Assembly: GCA_029706075.1 (NCBI GenBank)
Contig: JAINUG010000005.1
Location: 7,181,001-7,245,000, forward strand
Source: Aldrovandia affinis
Taxonomy: Eukaryota; Chordata; Actinopteri; Notacanthiformes; Halosauridae
Length of the DNA stretch: 64,000 bases
Direction of reading: 5' to 3'
The notes beneath the pieces were generated by a model. The model did no database searches, was not told the DNA's origin, and saw only the letters and a list, made by a program, of their open reading frames with translations. The position numbers were made by a program, and so were the translations under genes. Every line of letters begins with the position of its first letter. Position 1 is the first letter of the stretch. This document shows, piece by piece, positions 45,246-58,200 of the stretch.

Positions 45246-45961
45246 ATGTATCTCTTCATAGCCGCACTCTCAGGTACAGATAGTGAATATAGGGATCCAC
45301 GTGGGGGAACTGTGCCTGGGTGAAGCTCAATAGCGCAATCATAAGGCCGGTGCGGAGGTAGCTTAGTAGCCCTTTGCTTACTAAACACCTCGCTAAGATC
45401 TGAATAAGTCTTTGGAATGCCGGGAGGTAGCGAGTAACATTCCGCACTCATGAGTTCCATTCCCTCCTGATCTTTTGGAAACTCGTGCTCAATGGTGTCA
45501 GGTCGGAATTTTTTATGGGAATCGGAACTGGAGTAGCTAACCGATCTTTTAGGAACTCGTGACAAATTGGGCTCATCGTCCGTAGACGGCATGTCTGCCT
45601 CTAAAGAATCAAAAGATAAGGATTCCAGGTCACTAATCTCCTCGGCCGTGGACTCCTCCAGTGGGACTCCCCAATCACACTGAGGATCCCATTCGAGTTC
45701 TTTCTCCGTCTCATTGGAGTGTACGGATGAGTGAGTATGTTTGGGTGAAGAGAGCTCTGATTCGTCGGTCTCCGAATCAGTCTCGGGATTTTTAGACCGA
45801 CCGACCCCGGGCGATGACTGAATAGACGGTAAGCACCCAAAGAAACATTGATTCCCCCATTGAACAATAGGGTTTTTATGACTGCCCCAGTTGACCTGTG
45901 GTTTATGTTTAATCAACCAGGAGTGTCCGAGAACTAATGGGTACGTAGGCGACTCGACCAA
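45233..45961 (-). CDS. protease-RT linker of the sushi element
   Basis: The frame continues from protease ([20 protein letters not shown], the conserved ILG-type motif after the protease active site). It passes through an acidic Ser/Glu-rich linker to the start of RT ([34 protein letters not shown]). It is offset from the gag frame by one base in an A9 run (45960-45968) and from the RT frame by one base in a T-run near 45243. Confidence 0.88.
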   Translation of the reverse strand: MVESPTYPLVLGHSWLIKHKPQVNWGSHKNPIVQWGNQCFFGCLPSIQSSPGVGRSKNPETDSETDESELSSPKHTHSSVHSNETEKELEWDPQCDWGVPLEESTAEEISDLESLSFDSLEADMPSTDDEPNLSRVPKRSVSYSSSDSHKKFRPDTIEHEFPKDQEGMELMSAECYSLPPGIPKTYSDLSEVFSKQRATKLPPHRPYDCAIELHPGTVPPRGSLYSLSVPESAAMKRYIWNL

Positions 45962-47246
45962 AAAAAAACTTTATTTGTTCTGTGTGCTCGCCGTAAGCGA
46001 TCCGCATGTTTACAGTCTCCGTGGATTCCTTAATGCGGCCGGAACCCAGCGGACGGCCATCAAGAGCGGTAACACCACAAGATTGTGAAAGAACCCGAAC
46101 AGGTAAGTGAATTCTTTTAGCCCACCCGGAGTCCACAAAACAATCAACAGCTCCTGAATCAAGAAATGCGTTTATTTTAATGTTTTGTCTCCCCCAGGAT
46201 AGTTCAACAGGAATGAAGGTTCGGAAGAAAGAGGACTGATGTCTCACTACCGGCTTCCGGCCCGATAATGAGACTATTCGTTTTCCCTTAAGTTTGGAAC
46301 AACTTTTAATAACGTGACCCGTCAGTCGACAGTACCGACAAAAGTCCGCATCCCCTCTGGCCGGGGCCCGAAAACTAGCACTGTCTACTTCCATGGGTTC
46401 ATCTGCTTTGCCCAAGCGCTTAGGAAACAGAGGTAAGAACCCTTTCGTAGGTACCAGGTGCTCTCTGTCCCTCCTCTCACGCTGACGTTCCCTAATACGA
46501 TTATCGATCCGAATAGCAGTGGTAATTAGTTCATCTAATGAATCGGGAACGCCAATCGTTGCCAGAGCGTCTTTCACCGGATCGGATAGAGCGTTAGTAA
46601 AAAGCGTCATGAGAGGACTCTCAGGCCAACCTGTAACTCCCGCGAGAGTTCGGAACGAAATAGAAAATTCCGCTACGCTTTGGTTACCCTGGCGCATGCG
46701 CGTCAACTTAGTAGCAGACTCGCTGTCGTGAAGCTCGTGGTCAAAAACTAGCTCCATTCTGTTCATTAACTCCAGAGAGTCTGCCAATACCGGTGCTTGC
46801 GAGCGTATAAGAGGCACTGCCCAATCGAGAGCTGCTCCCGATAACAATGACAACACGAGTGCCACTCGCGACTCCTCTGAGCTATATCTAGAAGGCTGAG
46901 TCCGAAATACAATTTGGCACTGTGCTAAAAACCCCCGACATTTACCGGACTCGCCGCTAAAACGGGGAGGAAGCTGAATTTTTGCCTCCCGTGATACATC
47001 CACAACCGGTGTGCCCAATCGAGGGTTTACGACCGGATTCTGGCCGAAGAATCCCGCCGCTGATTGGGAACGGCTGTCAACCATTGCATTAATCATGCCC
47101 TCCAAACTTTGTAGGGAAGAGACCATACCAGTCTGAATATCCTGCATGACTCTTTGTTGATGTAATAAATAATCAATGGTCGCTTTCTGACTCTCCAGTT
47201 CACTACTTTGCTCGATACCGCGGGGATTCGCTGACGCCGTTTTCAT
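45909..47246 (-). CDS. gag and protease N-part of the sushi element
   Basis: The start ATG at 47246 lies only 13 nt inside the 5' LTR, right after the primer-binding site. Residues ~85-250 form a retrotransposon gag capsid-like region ([44 protein letters not shown]). A zinc knuckle [14 protein letters not shown] (CX2CX4HX4C) is at ~residue 300, and an aspartic protease motif [15 protein letters not shown] at ~365. The last ~15 codons follow the shift at the A9 run and are out of frame with the natural protein. Confidence 0.92.
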   Translation of the reverse strand: MKTASANPRGIEQSSELESQKATIDYLLHQQRVMQDIQTGMVSSLQSLEGMINAMVDSRSQSAAGFFGQNPVVNPRLGTPVVDVSREAKIQLPPRFSGESGKCRGFLAQCQIVFRTQPSRYSSEESRVALVLSLLSGAALDWAVPLIRSQAPVLADSLELMNRMELVFDHELHDSESATKLTRMRQGNQSVAEFSISFRTLAGVTGWPESPLMTLFTNALSDPVKDALATIGVPDSLDELITTAIRIDNRIRERQRERRDREHLVPTKGFLPLFPKRLGKADEPMEVDSASFRAPARGDADFCRYCRLTGHVIKSCSKLKGKRIVSLSGRKPVVRHQSSFFRTFIPVELSWGRQNIKINAFLDSGAVDCFVDSGWAKRIHLPVRVLSQSCGVTALDGRPLGSGRIKESTETVNMRIAYGEHTEQIKFFFGRVAYVPISSRTLLVD

Positions 47247-47247
47247 G

Positions 47248-47258
47248 GCAAAATCGTA
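47248..47258 (-). other. self-priming primer-binding site
   Basis: The minus strand here reads TACGATTTTGC immediately inside the 5' LTR (one base gap). It contains no TGG start of a tRNA-type site. It pairs over 11 consecutive positions (one G-U) with GCGAAATCGTA at 47734-47724, the predicted RNA 5' end. This matches the self-priming mechanism known for Tf1/sushi elements. Confidence 0.75.
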
Positions 47259-47259
47259 C

Positions 47260-47857
47260 TGTGATGGAGGGTTAAGTGATTGGAGTCAATCGCAGAACCC
47301 CGGAGGTATCGATAAGTTAAGCTGTAAGCCTACAGCCTAACCACAAACTCTGAATAACAGAGAATAGGATAAATAATAACAAAAAGGGGGAAACAGAAAA
47401 TATCACCCAACGGGTGATTAAGTGCCACAAAGACACAAACAAAACGAATAACTGATCCACCGACACCGGGTGTCTGAATGAAATGATAAACGGCTAGAAG
47501 AGCCAAATAACCAATGAAAGAAATGAAACCCGAAACACAGTCCACAGACTGCCTAACCGGAAACCAAACTAACTCAGGGGGAGCGAGTAAGTTTCCTAAA
47601 TCAGGTAACATAAAAGAAGTCCTACATTTACTAAATGAGATTTCTTGATTCCTAAAGTAAGTGCTTTCAGTAGTATCTTTAAAAAGACGCTACCACCTTA
47701 CCGGCTAAATCGTAATGAAGGCTTACGATTTCGCACAGAACGAAACCAGGAGCGAGAATTTATAGGGAGGTGATTACTAAACTAAACCAGCTGGACACAC
47801 CTCTCAAGATGGCGCAACACCGCCATCTGGTGGTGGTTCAGGGGAACAACCGTGACA
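47260..47857 (-). repeat. 5' LTR of the sushi element
   Basis: 598 bp, with the same ends as the other LTR. On the minus strand a TATAAA at 47764-47759 lies 30 nt upstream of GCGAAATCGTA (47734-47724), the likely transcript start. A 9-bp hairpin (47707-47715 with 47723-47731) includes that start. Confidence 0.93.
47759..47764 (-). promoter_or_regulatory. TATA box of the 5' LTR
   Basis: TATAAA on the minus strand, 30 nt before the inferred start of the element's RNA. The diverged solo LTR at 20462-21200 has TATTTAA at the same 30-nt distance. Confidence 0.7.
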
Positions 47858-47879
47858 AGTGTAACCGGTCTTGGTTGTG

Positions 47880-48045
47880 CCCTGCAGCGAGTTTCGAACC
47901 GAGGGGGATCTCCGACGCGACAAGAGAGCGATTAAGCTCGCGGAGCTAAAGACTCAAGTCCATAACTCCGGGAACTAATCGTACTCTTATCCACGTCACT
48001 TCGCAGCGGGCGCTCATGTACCAGAGCTCACCCGCTACACCAGCA
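47880..48045 (-). repeat. tRNA-like SINE sequence
   Basis: On the minus strand an A-box-like TAGCTCCGCGAG (47948-47937) is followed by a B-box-like GGTTCGAAACT (47900-47890), as in a pol III promoter. The surrounding arms do not form an obviously intact cloverleaf, so it is more likely SINE-derived than a working tRNA gene. Confidence 0.45.
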
Positions 48046-49181
48046 CCAATTTGTAAGACAACACAGTGACCTACAACTCGGCTTTCTTTAAAGAAGACAT
48101 GCTAGGGTCCTCGGGCGCCAGTCCAGCTCTGGCCGATCGGGGGCGGCAATTCGCTGTCAGCCCCAGAGAGAGGGGGGAAGGAGAGCCAGCACAAGCTTGC
48201 CGAGGAGCAGAAGGGCGTCCCTAGAAAGTAGGTGGGTGAGTTCCGTCTCAGAGGAGGTGGATCATTGCCGGCCTCTAGGTATTAGCTTGTCCCATAGTAA
48301 TGGGCAGCGGGCTCGTGGGGGAGGGCGAATAGAAAGAAATAGATCATACAATTGGCCACAAAATTGGGAGAAAAAACGGGGGAAATTTGAAACAAATGCT
48401 GAGGTATTCATCTCACCCCACTTTTATCGAGTTACAATCTTTTGCTTTTGCAGGAGAGCAAGATTTGTACCGGCTGACAGACTATAAGCAATTATGGCAG
48501 TAACAAAAAATGGTTTTCTGTACTGAATAAATGTATGTAGGCTTGTAAACTTGTTGCGATATAATATGTTGTGATTATGTGATAAAATGTCCGGATTCTC
48601 TTAGTTTTGGTCCAGTAATAAAATAAAATTACAGAACCAATTCCTGCTTTTATTTAGATTTTTTGCACAATTTTTGTAACGGGAAATCGATTCCCTATTG
48701 TCGCTGGCTTCAACTGGCCTCAAGTTTTTTCCCATTGCGAATGCTAACAGAATTCCGTCTCGCTATAATAGTATGGAAATATTCAACGCGAACGCGCCCG
48801 CTAGCCGTCACGAGCGAAGAGACAGTCAGAGTCAGAAGAATCAAATTAACTAATCGGTTCGTGAAGGTGATACAGTTAATTTCGTTCAAAAAGAACGAAC
48901 CATCACTAACTAACATATACTGGAATGACTGATTACATAGTCCCAGAATTATTAAAATGAAGAAACTGCTCCTAAATGGGTCCACCCAAATCTGCAAACC
49001 TGCGCACCCCACAGTCAAAAGAGAAAATTGCAGAAAGTCCCAGCATCCCTCTTTCCTGGATCGGAGTGCCACGTAATAGGTCTGTTGCTTACGGACTAGT
49101 TGGCTGTAGTGCAGGCAGCTAATATCTTGCCGGAACTGGAGGATTTCACCCAAAGCACAAACATTCAAGAATCGGGGAGAT
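48046..49181. other. upstream region of GORASP2
   Basis: No other gene was recognised. About 48780-48830 is relatively CpG-rich (cgcgaacgcgcccgc), and the promoter and 5' UTR of GORASP2 should lie between here and the ATG at 49182. No TATA box stands out, as is usual for a housekeeping gene. Confidence 0.4.
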
Positions 49182-49244
49182 ATGGGGGGATCGCAGAGTG
49201 TTGAGATTCCCGGAGGAGGGTCCGAGGGTTACCATGTCCTCAGA
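49182..49244 (+). CDS. gorasp2: GORASP2 exon 1 (residues 1-21)
   Basis: The start ATG is followed by Gly2 and a myristoylation context (MGGSQS). The donor is GTATGC. The reading matches the GRASP55 N-terminus almost perfectly, which fixes the start. Confidence 0.95.
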
Positions 49245-52200
49245 GTATGCAGTTTTATTCGCGATACTATTGTCACGTTGCCATAAAAAGCTGCAACGTT
49301 ACCCAGATAGAATGATGCTAGTGCTAAGTTATTACGAGCCGCTCTTCAAAGCAGAGATTCAAAGCAATGGACCACCGAGCCGAGGCCAGGGATCTCAGTG
49401 CGGCCTAGCTATTGAAGATGCTGTAGCCTTGGATAGTATCTTGCTTGCTAGTTGGCTTTGCTTGATTTGTGTAAATGTATTTGACAATGGCTAAATACGT
49501 TATTTGATTACAAAATTCCATGAAAATCATTTTTAGTTAGTCTGTTACGTGAATCGTTAGCTAGCAAGTTGGATAGTTGGACGTTTTCAAGCTAGTATTA
49601 AGGTTTAACGTGCATCGCAAGCTATGGTTTGTCAGCTATTACTGCATCTAATTAAACTAGTGGGTAGATCGCTATCGTTCGTCTGAGAATGATACTAACA
49701 AGCAATATTCCCGTTCTTAGCGAGCTCTTGGAAGAACTAGTAGCTTGTTTTGATAGCGAGCTACTACTAGTATGTGTTTTCACTGTCTTACTGTACCTTG
49801 AAATGCGCTTGCTATCTTGGCTCATTTAGTCGTAGATGAATTGGGTGTCCACTTAGTGTTTTTGGTTAACTAGCTAGGTAAATTCAATTATTAATGAAGT
49901 TCGCGAAACTAGCTAGCTACTCAGAGCATGTTGGCTAGCTAGCGAAGTAATTGCGACGCCAGCGAGCTTACTCAGTTGCTTAACGTTAGCCTTCTAGCTA
50001 CTATCGCCAGTGTCCATGCAGCCAGTGGATGAGAATACCTGTGCAACCGGTCTCTTCTATTAGCACTGTTCAGTGGGTGCGGTGATAAGTCTGGAACGTT
50101 CTCGTAGTTACTTGCGTGTTTTGTAGTTATAGCCTAGAATGTGTAGTCTAAATGTAGATAGTTGATACGAGCCGACTAGCCTTCCGGTATGCAGGATACT
50201 CTAATAGCTAATGTGTTCTCTCGTTTTTGTTGTAACACACGTTACATTCACGTGCCCTGAATGAAATGCATTGGGTAATTTAAGAAGTCAATACTACATG
50301 AATAGGCATAGCTATCTCACATACTCGTATCACTGCTTCTGAAACCTGGTCACTCTGTCTTGCAGGTGCAAGAGAATTCTCCAGGCCACCGTGCAGGACT
50401 GGAGCCATTCTTTGACTTCATTGTGTCCATAAATAACACTAGATTGGTAGGTGTTGCATGTTAAATAATTCACCTTTCTGTGCTGTTAGGAAGGATTAAA
50501 AGAGGTAGATGCCTAGCTAAGCTGTAAAAGCACTGTATAAATGCGGTAGAGACTACCGCTGTGAACCCTACTAGAGGCTTCCAAGCCCCGTGCAACAATA
50601 TATTTAAAAAAAAAAGCCCAAACACTGTAATCTAACTTAACAAATCAAAGTGACATCACACTTAAAACATGTTTGCCAAGTTTGGAGCTTGTACGAGCAA
50701 CGCTTGGGGAGAAACCAATGCCCGCTCCATTAGCGCGTATTTGACGCACGCAACTCCCAATTGCAAATATGGCTGCAGTTGTATACTGGCCCTTGTGAAC
50801 CATAAAATGGAAAAGGCCCCATGTCGTAGTGCTCGGTGAAACTATGTGTGATGCAATGTGCTTTACCTGTGTGAGTGTTCTCTGTCTGGTACAAACATTT
50901 TTTGAGAATCTACAGGTGACCGCATGATGCTTTGGAGAGCCTGAGTCAGTGTGGGTTGAAATGGCTGAATTAATTCATTTGAATAATGTCCCCTCTTGGA
51001 ACCAGGAAGAGAGTTTGAGCCAACATTTGTCTTTGATAATAGAATAATAACAATAATCATAATAGATTTTATCTGTATAGCACAATCCATTGCAAATCTC
51101 AAAGCAGTAATAATAAGGATCTGTCCTTTATCACTTGTATTCACAACTTGCAGTTCATACCTCTACCACAAGGGGCCAACGAAGCCTCTATCTCAACCAG
51201 GTGTTTTGATCATCAGTTGCAATTGCTCAAATCATCCCTGTTAATTACTCAATTACTTGACCACTCATCAATTCAGCTATACGAGAACACTGGTGTTTTG
51301 GAAAATGCATCAATAAATTAAAATGTCCACCATGAAAAGGAATAGTATTTTTCTTTGCAAAAGAGGGTGGGAAACAAATATCCATGGTTGGAGATGCTTT
51401 GAGTGAACAATCGGCACAGACACGTGAACAGTTATTATTATGAAGCCTTTTTAAAATGTCTGTTATTAACCTTGTGTTTGATCCATCTGAGCAGGTGTTG
51501 TGAAAGATGGAAACAATAAGCTCCTGGTATATTGCATACAGACAGGTCTAATGTGTTTTTTGAACAACTTGTGATTTGTTGTAGACCATAAGCATAAGGC
51601 TACAAGTGGCTGACTGCCACTTGCAGTCCCTAAATCAAACTCTGCAAATGGAATCTCACATGTGCCTGATTGATTAAATTGCTAGCCAGACAATTAAATA
51701 ATTAATAGAGATGATTGCAGCAATTTACTGTTTGTAGAAAACATGTGGCGCCCCTTGACAGTGGAGGACTGAACTGCATGCTATGAAAACAAGTTGTGAA
51801 AAAGGAAGGACTTTAGTAATGACATGTGAAGACTAAGTATTTGGTTCGTCTGTGTAAGACATTGTTACCAGTCATTCATACCATAGAAACCCACCTTTCT
51901 GGCCCTGATACACACCACAGTCCAAGGTACATTGTAATTATCTGAAGCAGGAGAATGAGTCGGATGATGAATGGAAAACCAGTGATTCAGCTCTTTTTTG
52001 TTAACTGGATGTTCCATTGAAGCAGGATTCTTACATTTCCAGCTCCAAATGTATTTTTGTCTTGCTCAGAACAAAGATAATGACACACTGAAAGACCTAC
52101 TGAAGGCCAATGTGGAGAAGCCAGTGAAGATGCTGGTTTATAGCAGCAAGACGCTGGAGCTAAGAGAGACCACCGTCACACCCAGCAACCTGTGGGGTGG

Positions 52201-55200
52201 ACAGGGGCTGCTGGGGGTCAGCATCCGGTTCTGCAGCTTTGAGGGAGCCAACGAGAATGTGTGGCATGTGCTGGTAAGTGCAATGGCAACTGCGTGGAGG
52301 AAGGGATAGGGATACATCAGTAGGTGTGAAGATGACAACAAGGCTGTGGTCATTTATTTTGAGCTCTTGCTCAATCTAATTGCTTTTTCTGATGTTCCTT
52401 GTTTGATGAATTTAGCTGTACCTGTACGTGTGTAAACTGACAGTTAACATTTATTCTAAATCTTCTCAAAAGTCTTAGTAAGTCTAAACTAATTAATACC
52501 AGGTGCAGACTTTGACCTGTGTATGTAAGCACTACGGCTTAATTTAAGCTTCAGTCCAGTCTCTGGTTAAGTTGAGTCTACAATGTATAGAAATTAATTT
52601 CATGATCAAGTACAGCTATATAGGCTGACGTGTATGATCACAGAGTTTCATAGGGAAAATGGTTTGGGTTACCTGACCTGAACATGCTCACAAATTATTT
52701 CTGCATTTAATTTAGGCTACTTATAGTATAAATGTTAGAAATGTGTCTGTGTTAAAGCTGAACACTTCCTTTTGAAACTTTACCTTGTGGTGGCCTCAAG
52801 GGTAATTGCGTTTGTTCTGTTAATTACTCATTAACATGTTGCATGAAAGTAGGAGATGATAGGGATGGGTTCAGGATGGAAGCTGGGTCAAGGATTTGAT
52901 CTACTGAGCAGATCGCAGCAACTGTTTTCCCACTCAATTTATCTCTCATGAAGACAGTTTGTACACTCAAAAATAAAGTTACAATTGTTGTACACTTTGG
53001 TTCTGCAGGGTACAAATGTGTTAATTGTACCTTCAAGGGTACACATATGATCTTTCATGATAACGTTTTGTACCTTTTCCCAGTGAAAAAGGTACAAATT
53101 GAGGAAAAGTACAGATATGTACATATCCATATTCATACTGGCAGTGATATAATTCATATAATTCATCTTTTTTTCTGTTCTGTATTGTCACTCTAGGAAG
53201 TGGAGCCTAATTCTCCTGCCGCCCTGGCTGGCATGAGACCACACACAGACTACATTATTGGAGCAGACACTGTCATGAATGAGGTGAAATGGTGCTTTCC
53301 TTTTACCATAATGTACAAATGATCTTCACTTGATATTTGTAAATTTGTGCATTAAATGACCGTTGTGGCCTCTATCAGGCTGAGAACAATAATTGCTCAA
53401 TTAATTAGGAATTGTAAAGTTTCAGGAAAAATGTTATCTGCATGTAAAATCAGTTCATACTATAGAACTGTAATGTGAAAAGTGTTTGCGCCTTGCATTT
53501 TAATGTTTATATAGAGTATATAAATATATAGCAAGCTACATTTGACATGAAGGCTGTAGTTGGCATGTGAGATCTCTTGAATATGCACACATCGCTAGCC
53601 CCTCACCCCGTATTTCTATATTTTATTCACTGATATATTTTATCCAGCAAAAAATGAAACTGCAATTTGTAAAAAGCACTTTTTATACTCAAGTTTGTTT
53701 ATATATTATACAAATGATCAATATTAGTAGAAAAAAATAGTACTTAAAACAGCACACCTTTGCATTCAGGAACATGAACTTCATGAACAAAATCATGAAC
53801 ACCAAATATTTATTGATAGACATGTATGAATGTGATAGCCTGACCTATTTTTTGATAGACATGAATTTGATAGCCTGATCTATTTCTTGATAGAAATATA
53901 TGAATTTGATAACCTGGTCTATTTCTTGATAGACATACAGTGCCCCTTTAAAGTCTACACCCCATCTAAAAAATGTCATCAGCTTTTCACACCTAGATTG
54001 GACAACGTTTGCCCATTCTTCCTTACAGAACTGTTCAAGCTCAGTCGGATTGCGTGGGGACTGCACTGTTCAAGTAATTCCACAGGTTTTCAATAGAATT
54101 TTGGTCAGGGCACTGACTAGGCCACTCAAGGACATTCACTTTTTTGGTTTTTAGCCACTCCACTGTTGTTTTAGCTGTGTGCTTTGGGTCATTGTCATGC
54201 TGGAAGGTGACTTCCCAATTTAAGCTTTCTTGCAGAGGGCAGCAGGTTTTCCTCAAGATTTTTCAGTTTTTTTCTCCTTATTTTCCCATCTATCCTGACA
54301 TGTGCCCCAGTCCCTGCTGTCTAGAAACACCCCCATAACAGAATGCTACCACCACCATGCTTTATGGTAGGGATGGTGTTCTTTGGGTGATGTGCTGTAT
54401 TGGGTTTTTGCCAAATGTAACATTTTGCATTTAATGTATTTCTTGGTTTCATCTGACCACAACACTTTTTGCCACATGGCTTCAGAATCTTCAGTGTTTT
54501 TCTGCATACCTCAAATGGGACTGGATGTGGAATTTTTGGAGTTGTGGCTTGCTTCTTGCTACCCTAAAATACAGACCAGAATTGTAGAGAGCTTTCTGTA
54601 TTGTTGGCATATGCACACATTTACCACATTTCCTTCATAGTTGCCATTAGCTTCTTGGTGCCTTCTCTGATCTGTGTTCTTCTTGCTCGGTCATCCAGCT
54701 TAGACGGGTGGCCTGATCTAGGCAAGGGCCTGGTTGTGCTATGCACCTTACACTTCTTAATTATGGTCTTGACCATGCTCCAAGGGATATTTAAGGCCTT
54801 TGAAATCTTTCTATGCCCATTTCCTGATATGTGACTTTCCACAGCTTTATCCCTTCTTTGGAAGCTGCTTGTTGCTCATGGTGGATTCTTTCCTCTGAAA
54901 TGCACTACCCAGCAGTGGAATCTTTTAGGAACAGCTGATTTTATTGTGAAGTAATCAGAATCACTACAATTGAACACCGATGGAGGCCAGTTAGCTTGGT
55001 GTGTGATCTGGAAAGTGATTGGTTACCCCTGAGCTAGTTTACAATTGGACTGAAGCTTGAGATCCCTTCTTTAGCAAATACTTAGTGCCTGAATTCAAAG
55101 TAGATTTTTTCTTGGTGGTCAAATGGTAAAGATGACTTAAGAAAATATACTCAGTCATTTAAAGAAGATAGCATCGCACCTCATCCTGATTTTGAGAAAC

Positions 55201-58200
55201 TATTAAGTATTTTGATGCTGTCCTTTGTGAAGGAACCACCAGATTTTGATGTGACCCTATGGTACATGTGTGAGTATTACAAATCCCTTAAGCACACCTC
55301 TGTACATAGAACACAATGGTATGTCTTTTAAGTGGCAGATTTAGAAGGGTATGATCTCGTATTTGTTCACATTTTCAGAAGATAATTGAATGAAAAAGCA
55401 TCTTGACACATGCCAGTAGTTTGTAGGCTTTTTACATTTATATGAATTTGTCATTTCCACCCCCTGTGCCTGGACTGTCACTGTCACTGTAATGCTGCGG
55501 GTGCCTCAGAGGAGTCGGACAAATATAGAGGGCGTTGTGTCTGTGTTTGGTTTATTAAGTGAATGTCTGTGTCTCCCTGTAGTCTGAGGATCTGTTCTCG
55601 CTCATTGAGACGCACGAAGGGAAGGGCCTGAAGCTGTATGTGTACAACACAGACACAGACAATTGCCGAGAGGTGGTCATCACGCCGAACAGCGCGTGGG
55701 GCGGAGAAGGCAGGTGAGGCATGCTGTGACACCCCCCCTCCCTCCTCAGCAGGACATACACCCATGGCCAAAAGTTTGGAGAATGACACAAATATAAATT
55801 TTCACAAAGTCTGCTGCCTCAGTTTTTATGATGGCAATTTGCATATACTCCAGAATGTTATGAAGAGTGATCAGATGAATTGCAATTAATTGCAAAGTCC
55901 CTCTTTGCCATGAAAATGAACTTAATCCCCCAAAAAACATTTACACTGCATTTCAGCCCTGCCACAAAAGGAATAGCTGACATCATGTCAGTGATTATCT
56001 CGTTAACACAGGTGAGAGTGTTGATGAGGACTAGGCTGGAGATCACTCTGTCATGCTGATTGAGTTAGAATAACAGACTGGAAGCTTTAAAAGGAGGGTG
56101 GTGCTTGAAATCATTGTTCTTCCTCTGTTAACCATGGTTACCTGCAAGGAAACACGTGCAGTCATCATTGCTTTGCACAAAAAGGGCTTCACAGGCAAGG
56201 ATATTGCTGCTAGTAAGATTGCACCTAAATCAACCATTTATCGGATCATCAAGAACTTGAAGGAGAGAGGTTCAATTGTTGTGAAGAAGGCTTTAGGTGC
56301 CCAAGAAAGTCCAGCAAGCGCCAGGACCGTTTCCTAAAGTTGATTCAGCTGCGGGATCGGGGCACCACCAGTGCAGAGCTTGCTCTGGCAGGTGTGAGTG
56401 CATCTGCACGCACAGTGAGGCGAAGACTTTTGGAGGATGGCCTGGTGTCAAGAAGGGCAGCAAAGAAGCCACTTCTCTCCAGGAAAAACATCAGGGACAG
56501 ACTGATATTCTGCAAAAGGTACAGGGATTGGACTGCTGAGGACTGGGGTAAAGTCATTTTCTCTGATGAATCCCCTTTCCGATTATTTGGGGCATCCGGA
56601 AAAAAGCTTGTCCGGAGAAGAAAAGGTGAGCGCTACCATCAGTCCTGTGTCATGCCAACAGTAAAGCATCCTGAGACCATTCATGTGTGGGGTTGCTTCT
56701 CACTCACAATTTTGCCTAAGAACACAGCCATGAATAAAGAATGGTACCAAAACATCCTCCGAGAGCAACTTCTCCCAACCATCCAAGAACAGTTTGGTGA
56801 CGAACAATGCCTTTTCCAGCATGATGGAGCACCTTGCCATAAGGCAAAAGTGATAACTAAGTGGCTCGGGGAACAAAACATCAAAATGTTGGGTCCATGG
56901 CCAGGAAACTCCCCAGACCTTAATCCCATTGAGAACTTGTGGTCAATCCTCAAGTGGTGGGTGGACAAACAAAAACCCACAAATTCGGACAAACTCCAAG
57001 CATTGATTATGCAAGAATGGGCTGCCATCAGTCCGGATGTGGCCCAGAAGTTAATTGACAGCATGCCAGGGCGAATTGCAGAGGTCTTGAAAAAGAAGGG
57101 TCAACACTGCAAATATTGACTCTTTGCATAAACTTAATGTAATTGTCAATAAAAGCCTTTGACACTTGTGAAATGCTTGTAATTATACTTCAGTATACCA
57201 TAGTAACATCTGACAAAAAGATCTAAAAACACTGAAGCAGCAAACTTTGTGAAAACCAATACTTGTGTCATTCTCAAAACTTTTGGCGACGGCTGTACAC
57301 AGCGCAGCCGCCGTTAAACACTTTCTCGTTTCCTTTCTCCAGTCTGGGCTGTGGGATTGGCTACGGCTATCTCCACAGGATACCCACCCGACCGTTTGAG
57401 GAAGGGAAAAGATAAATTTCCCTGGACAGATTCCCAGTGAACCCGCCAGTCCACTAAAAGATGGCTTCACAGAGGTAAGGTTCATAACCAGTCCCTCATC
57501 CCCACAGCTGTCTGTGTGTCTGTGTGTCTGTGGGTGTGTGGGTGTGTTTTTTGTTGTAACTTTTAATCCACATTTTTCATTACTCCTAAATTTGGAATGC
57601 CCTATTGTATTTCTAGTTGCCTCCTGTTTTTTGAGAGTTGAAGTTCTAATTCACTTGTGTGCTGTTCTGGGATTGTACTGTTCTTTGGTGATGCCATTGA
57701 CAGCCCCTTATGATTACATCACCCAAAGTGTCAATGAGACAAATTTAGCAAACCGTAGTCATTCCATCGAGGGCCAAGTGTAGGTTTTTGTTGCAACCAA
57801 TGCACTAAACCAGTTTAATTGGGGGGCTTCCATGCTTTTGATTTGTATCTTGCCGTAACCAGCACCTCATATGAACCCATTGTGCACGAGGCTTTTCTTA
57901 TTTTTTCACCCAAATTAATTGTATTTGGATCAAACCAAGTGATTGGGATGAAACTGGCCTCTTTTTTTATGCATTCATATTTTGACGTGCTCTGTGTGAG
58001 CATCTTGTTGGATCTGTGGAGTTAAAGCACGCTTAAAATCCATCACTTGCTTCCTTCTCGCTGTGTTTTTCCCTTGCGTGTCGCCCTGTTTATATGTTTG
58101 TGTGGAGTCCTGCTGCAGGAGTCCAGGACTCCAGAGTATGGAGTTGATTATAATTATTAATTGCTTGGTTAAATGCATTTGACCTTTACTATTCATCACA

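Larger units (their letters stand above)
41982..47857 (-). mobile_element. complete sushi-type Ty3/gypsy retrotransposon
   Basis: This is a full-length element of 5876 bp. It has two LTRs (41982-42580 and 47260-47857), TG...CA ends and an exact 5-bp target duplication AGTGT (41977-41981 and 47858-47862). Minus-strand coding order is gag-protease, RT, RNase H, integrase, chromodomain. The LTRs differ by about one substitution and four small indels, so insertion is recent. Four single-base homopolymer length changes break the coding region into five frames. The chromodomain and self-priming type primer site place it in the Tf1/sushi group. Confidence 0.93.

Noticed and set aside
45960..45968. 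A9 run as a programmed ribosomal frameshift site
   Set aside because: It falls inside the protease, not at a gag-pol boundary, and three similar one-base breaks occur later; error or mutation is simpler.
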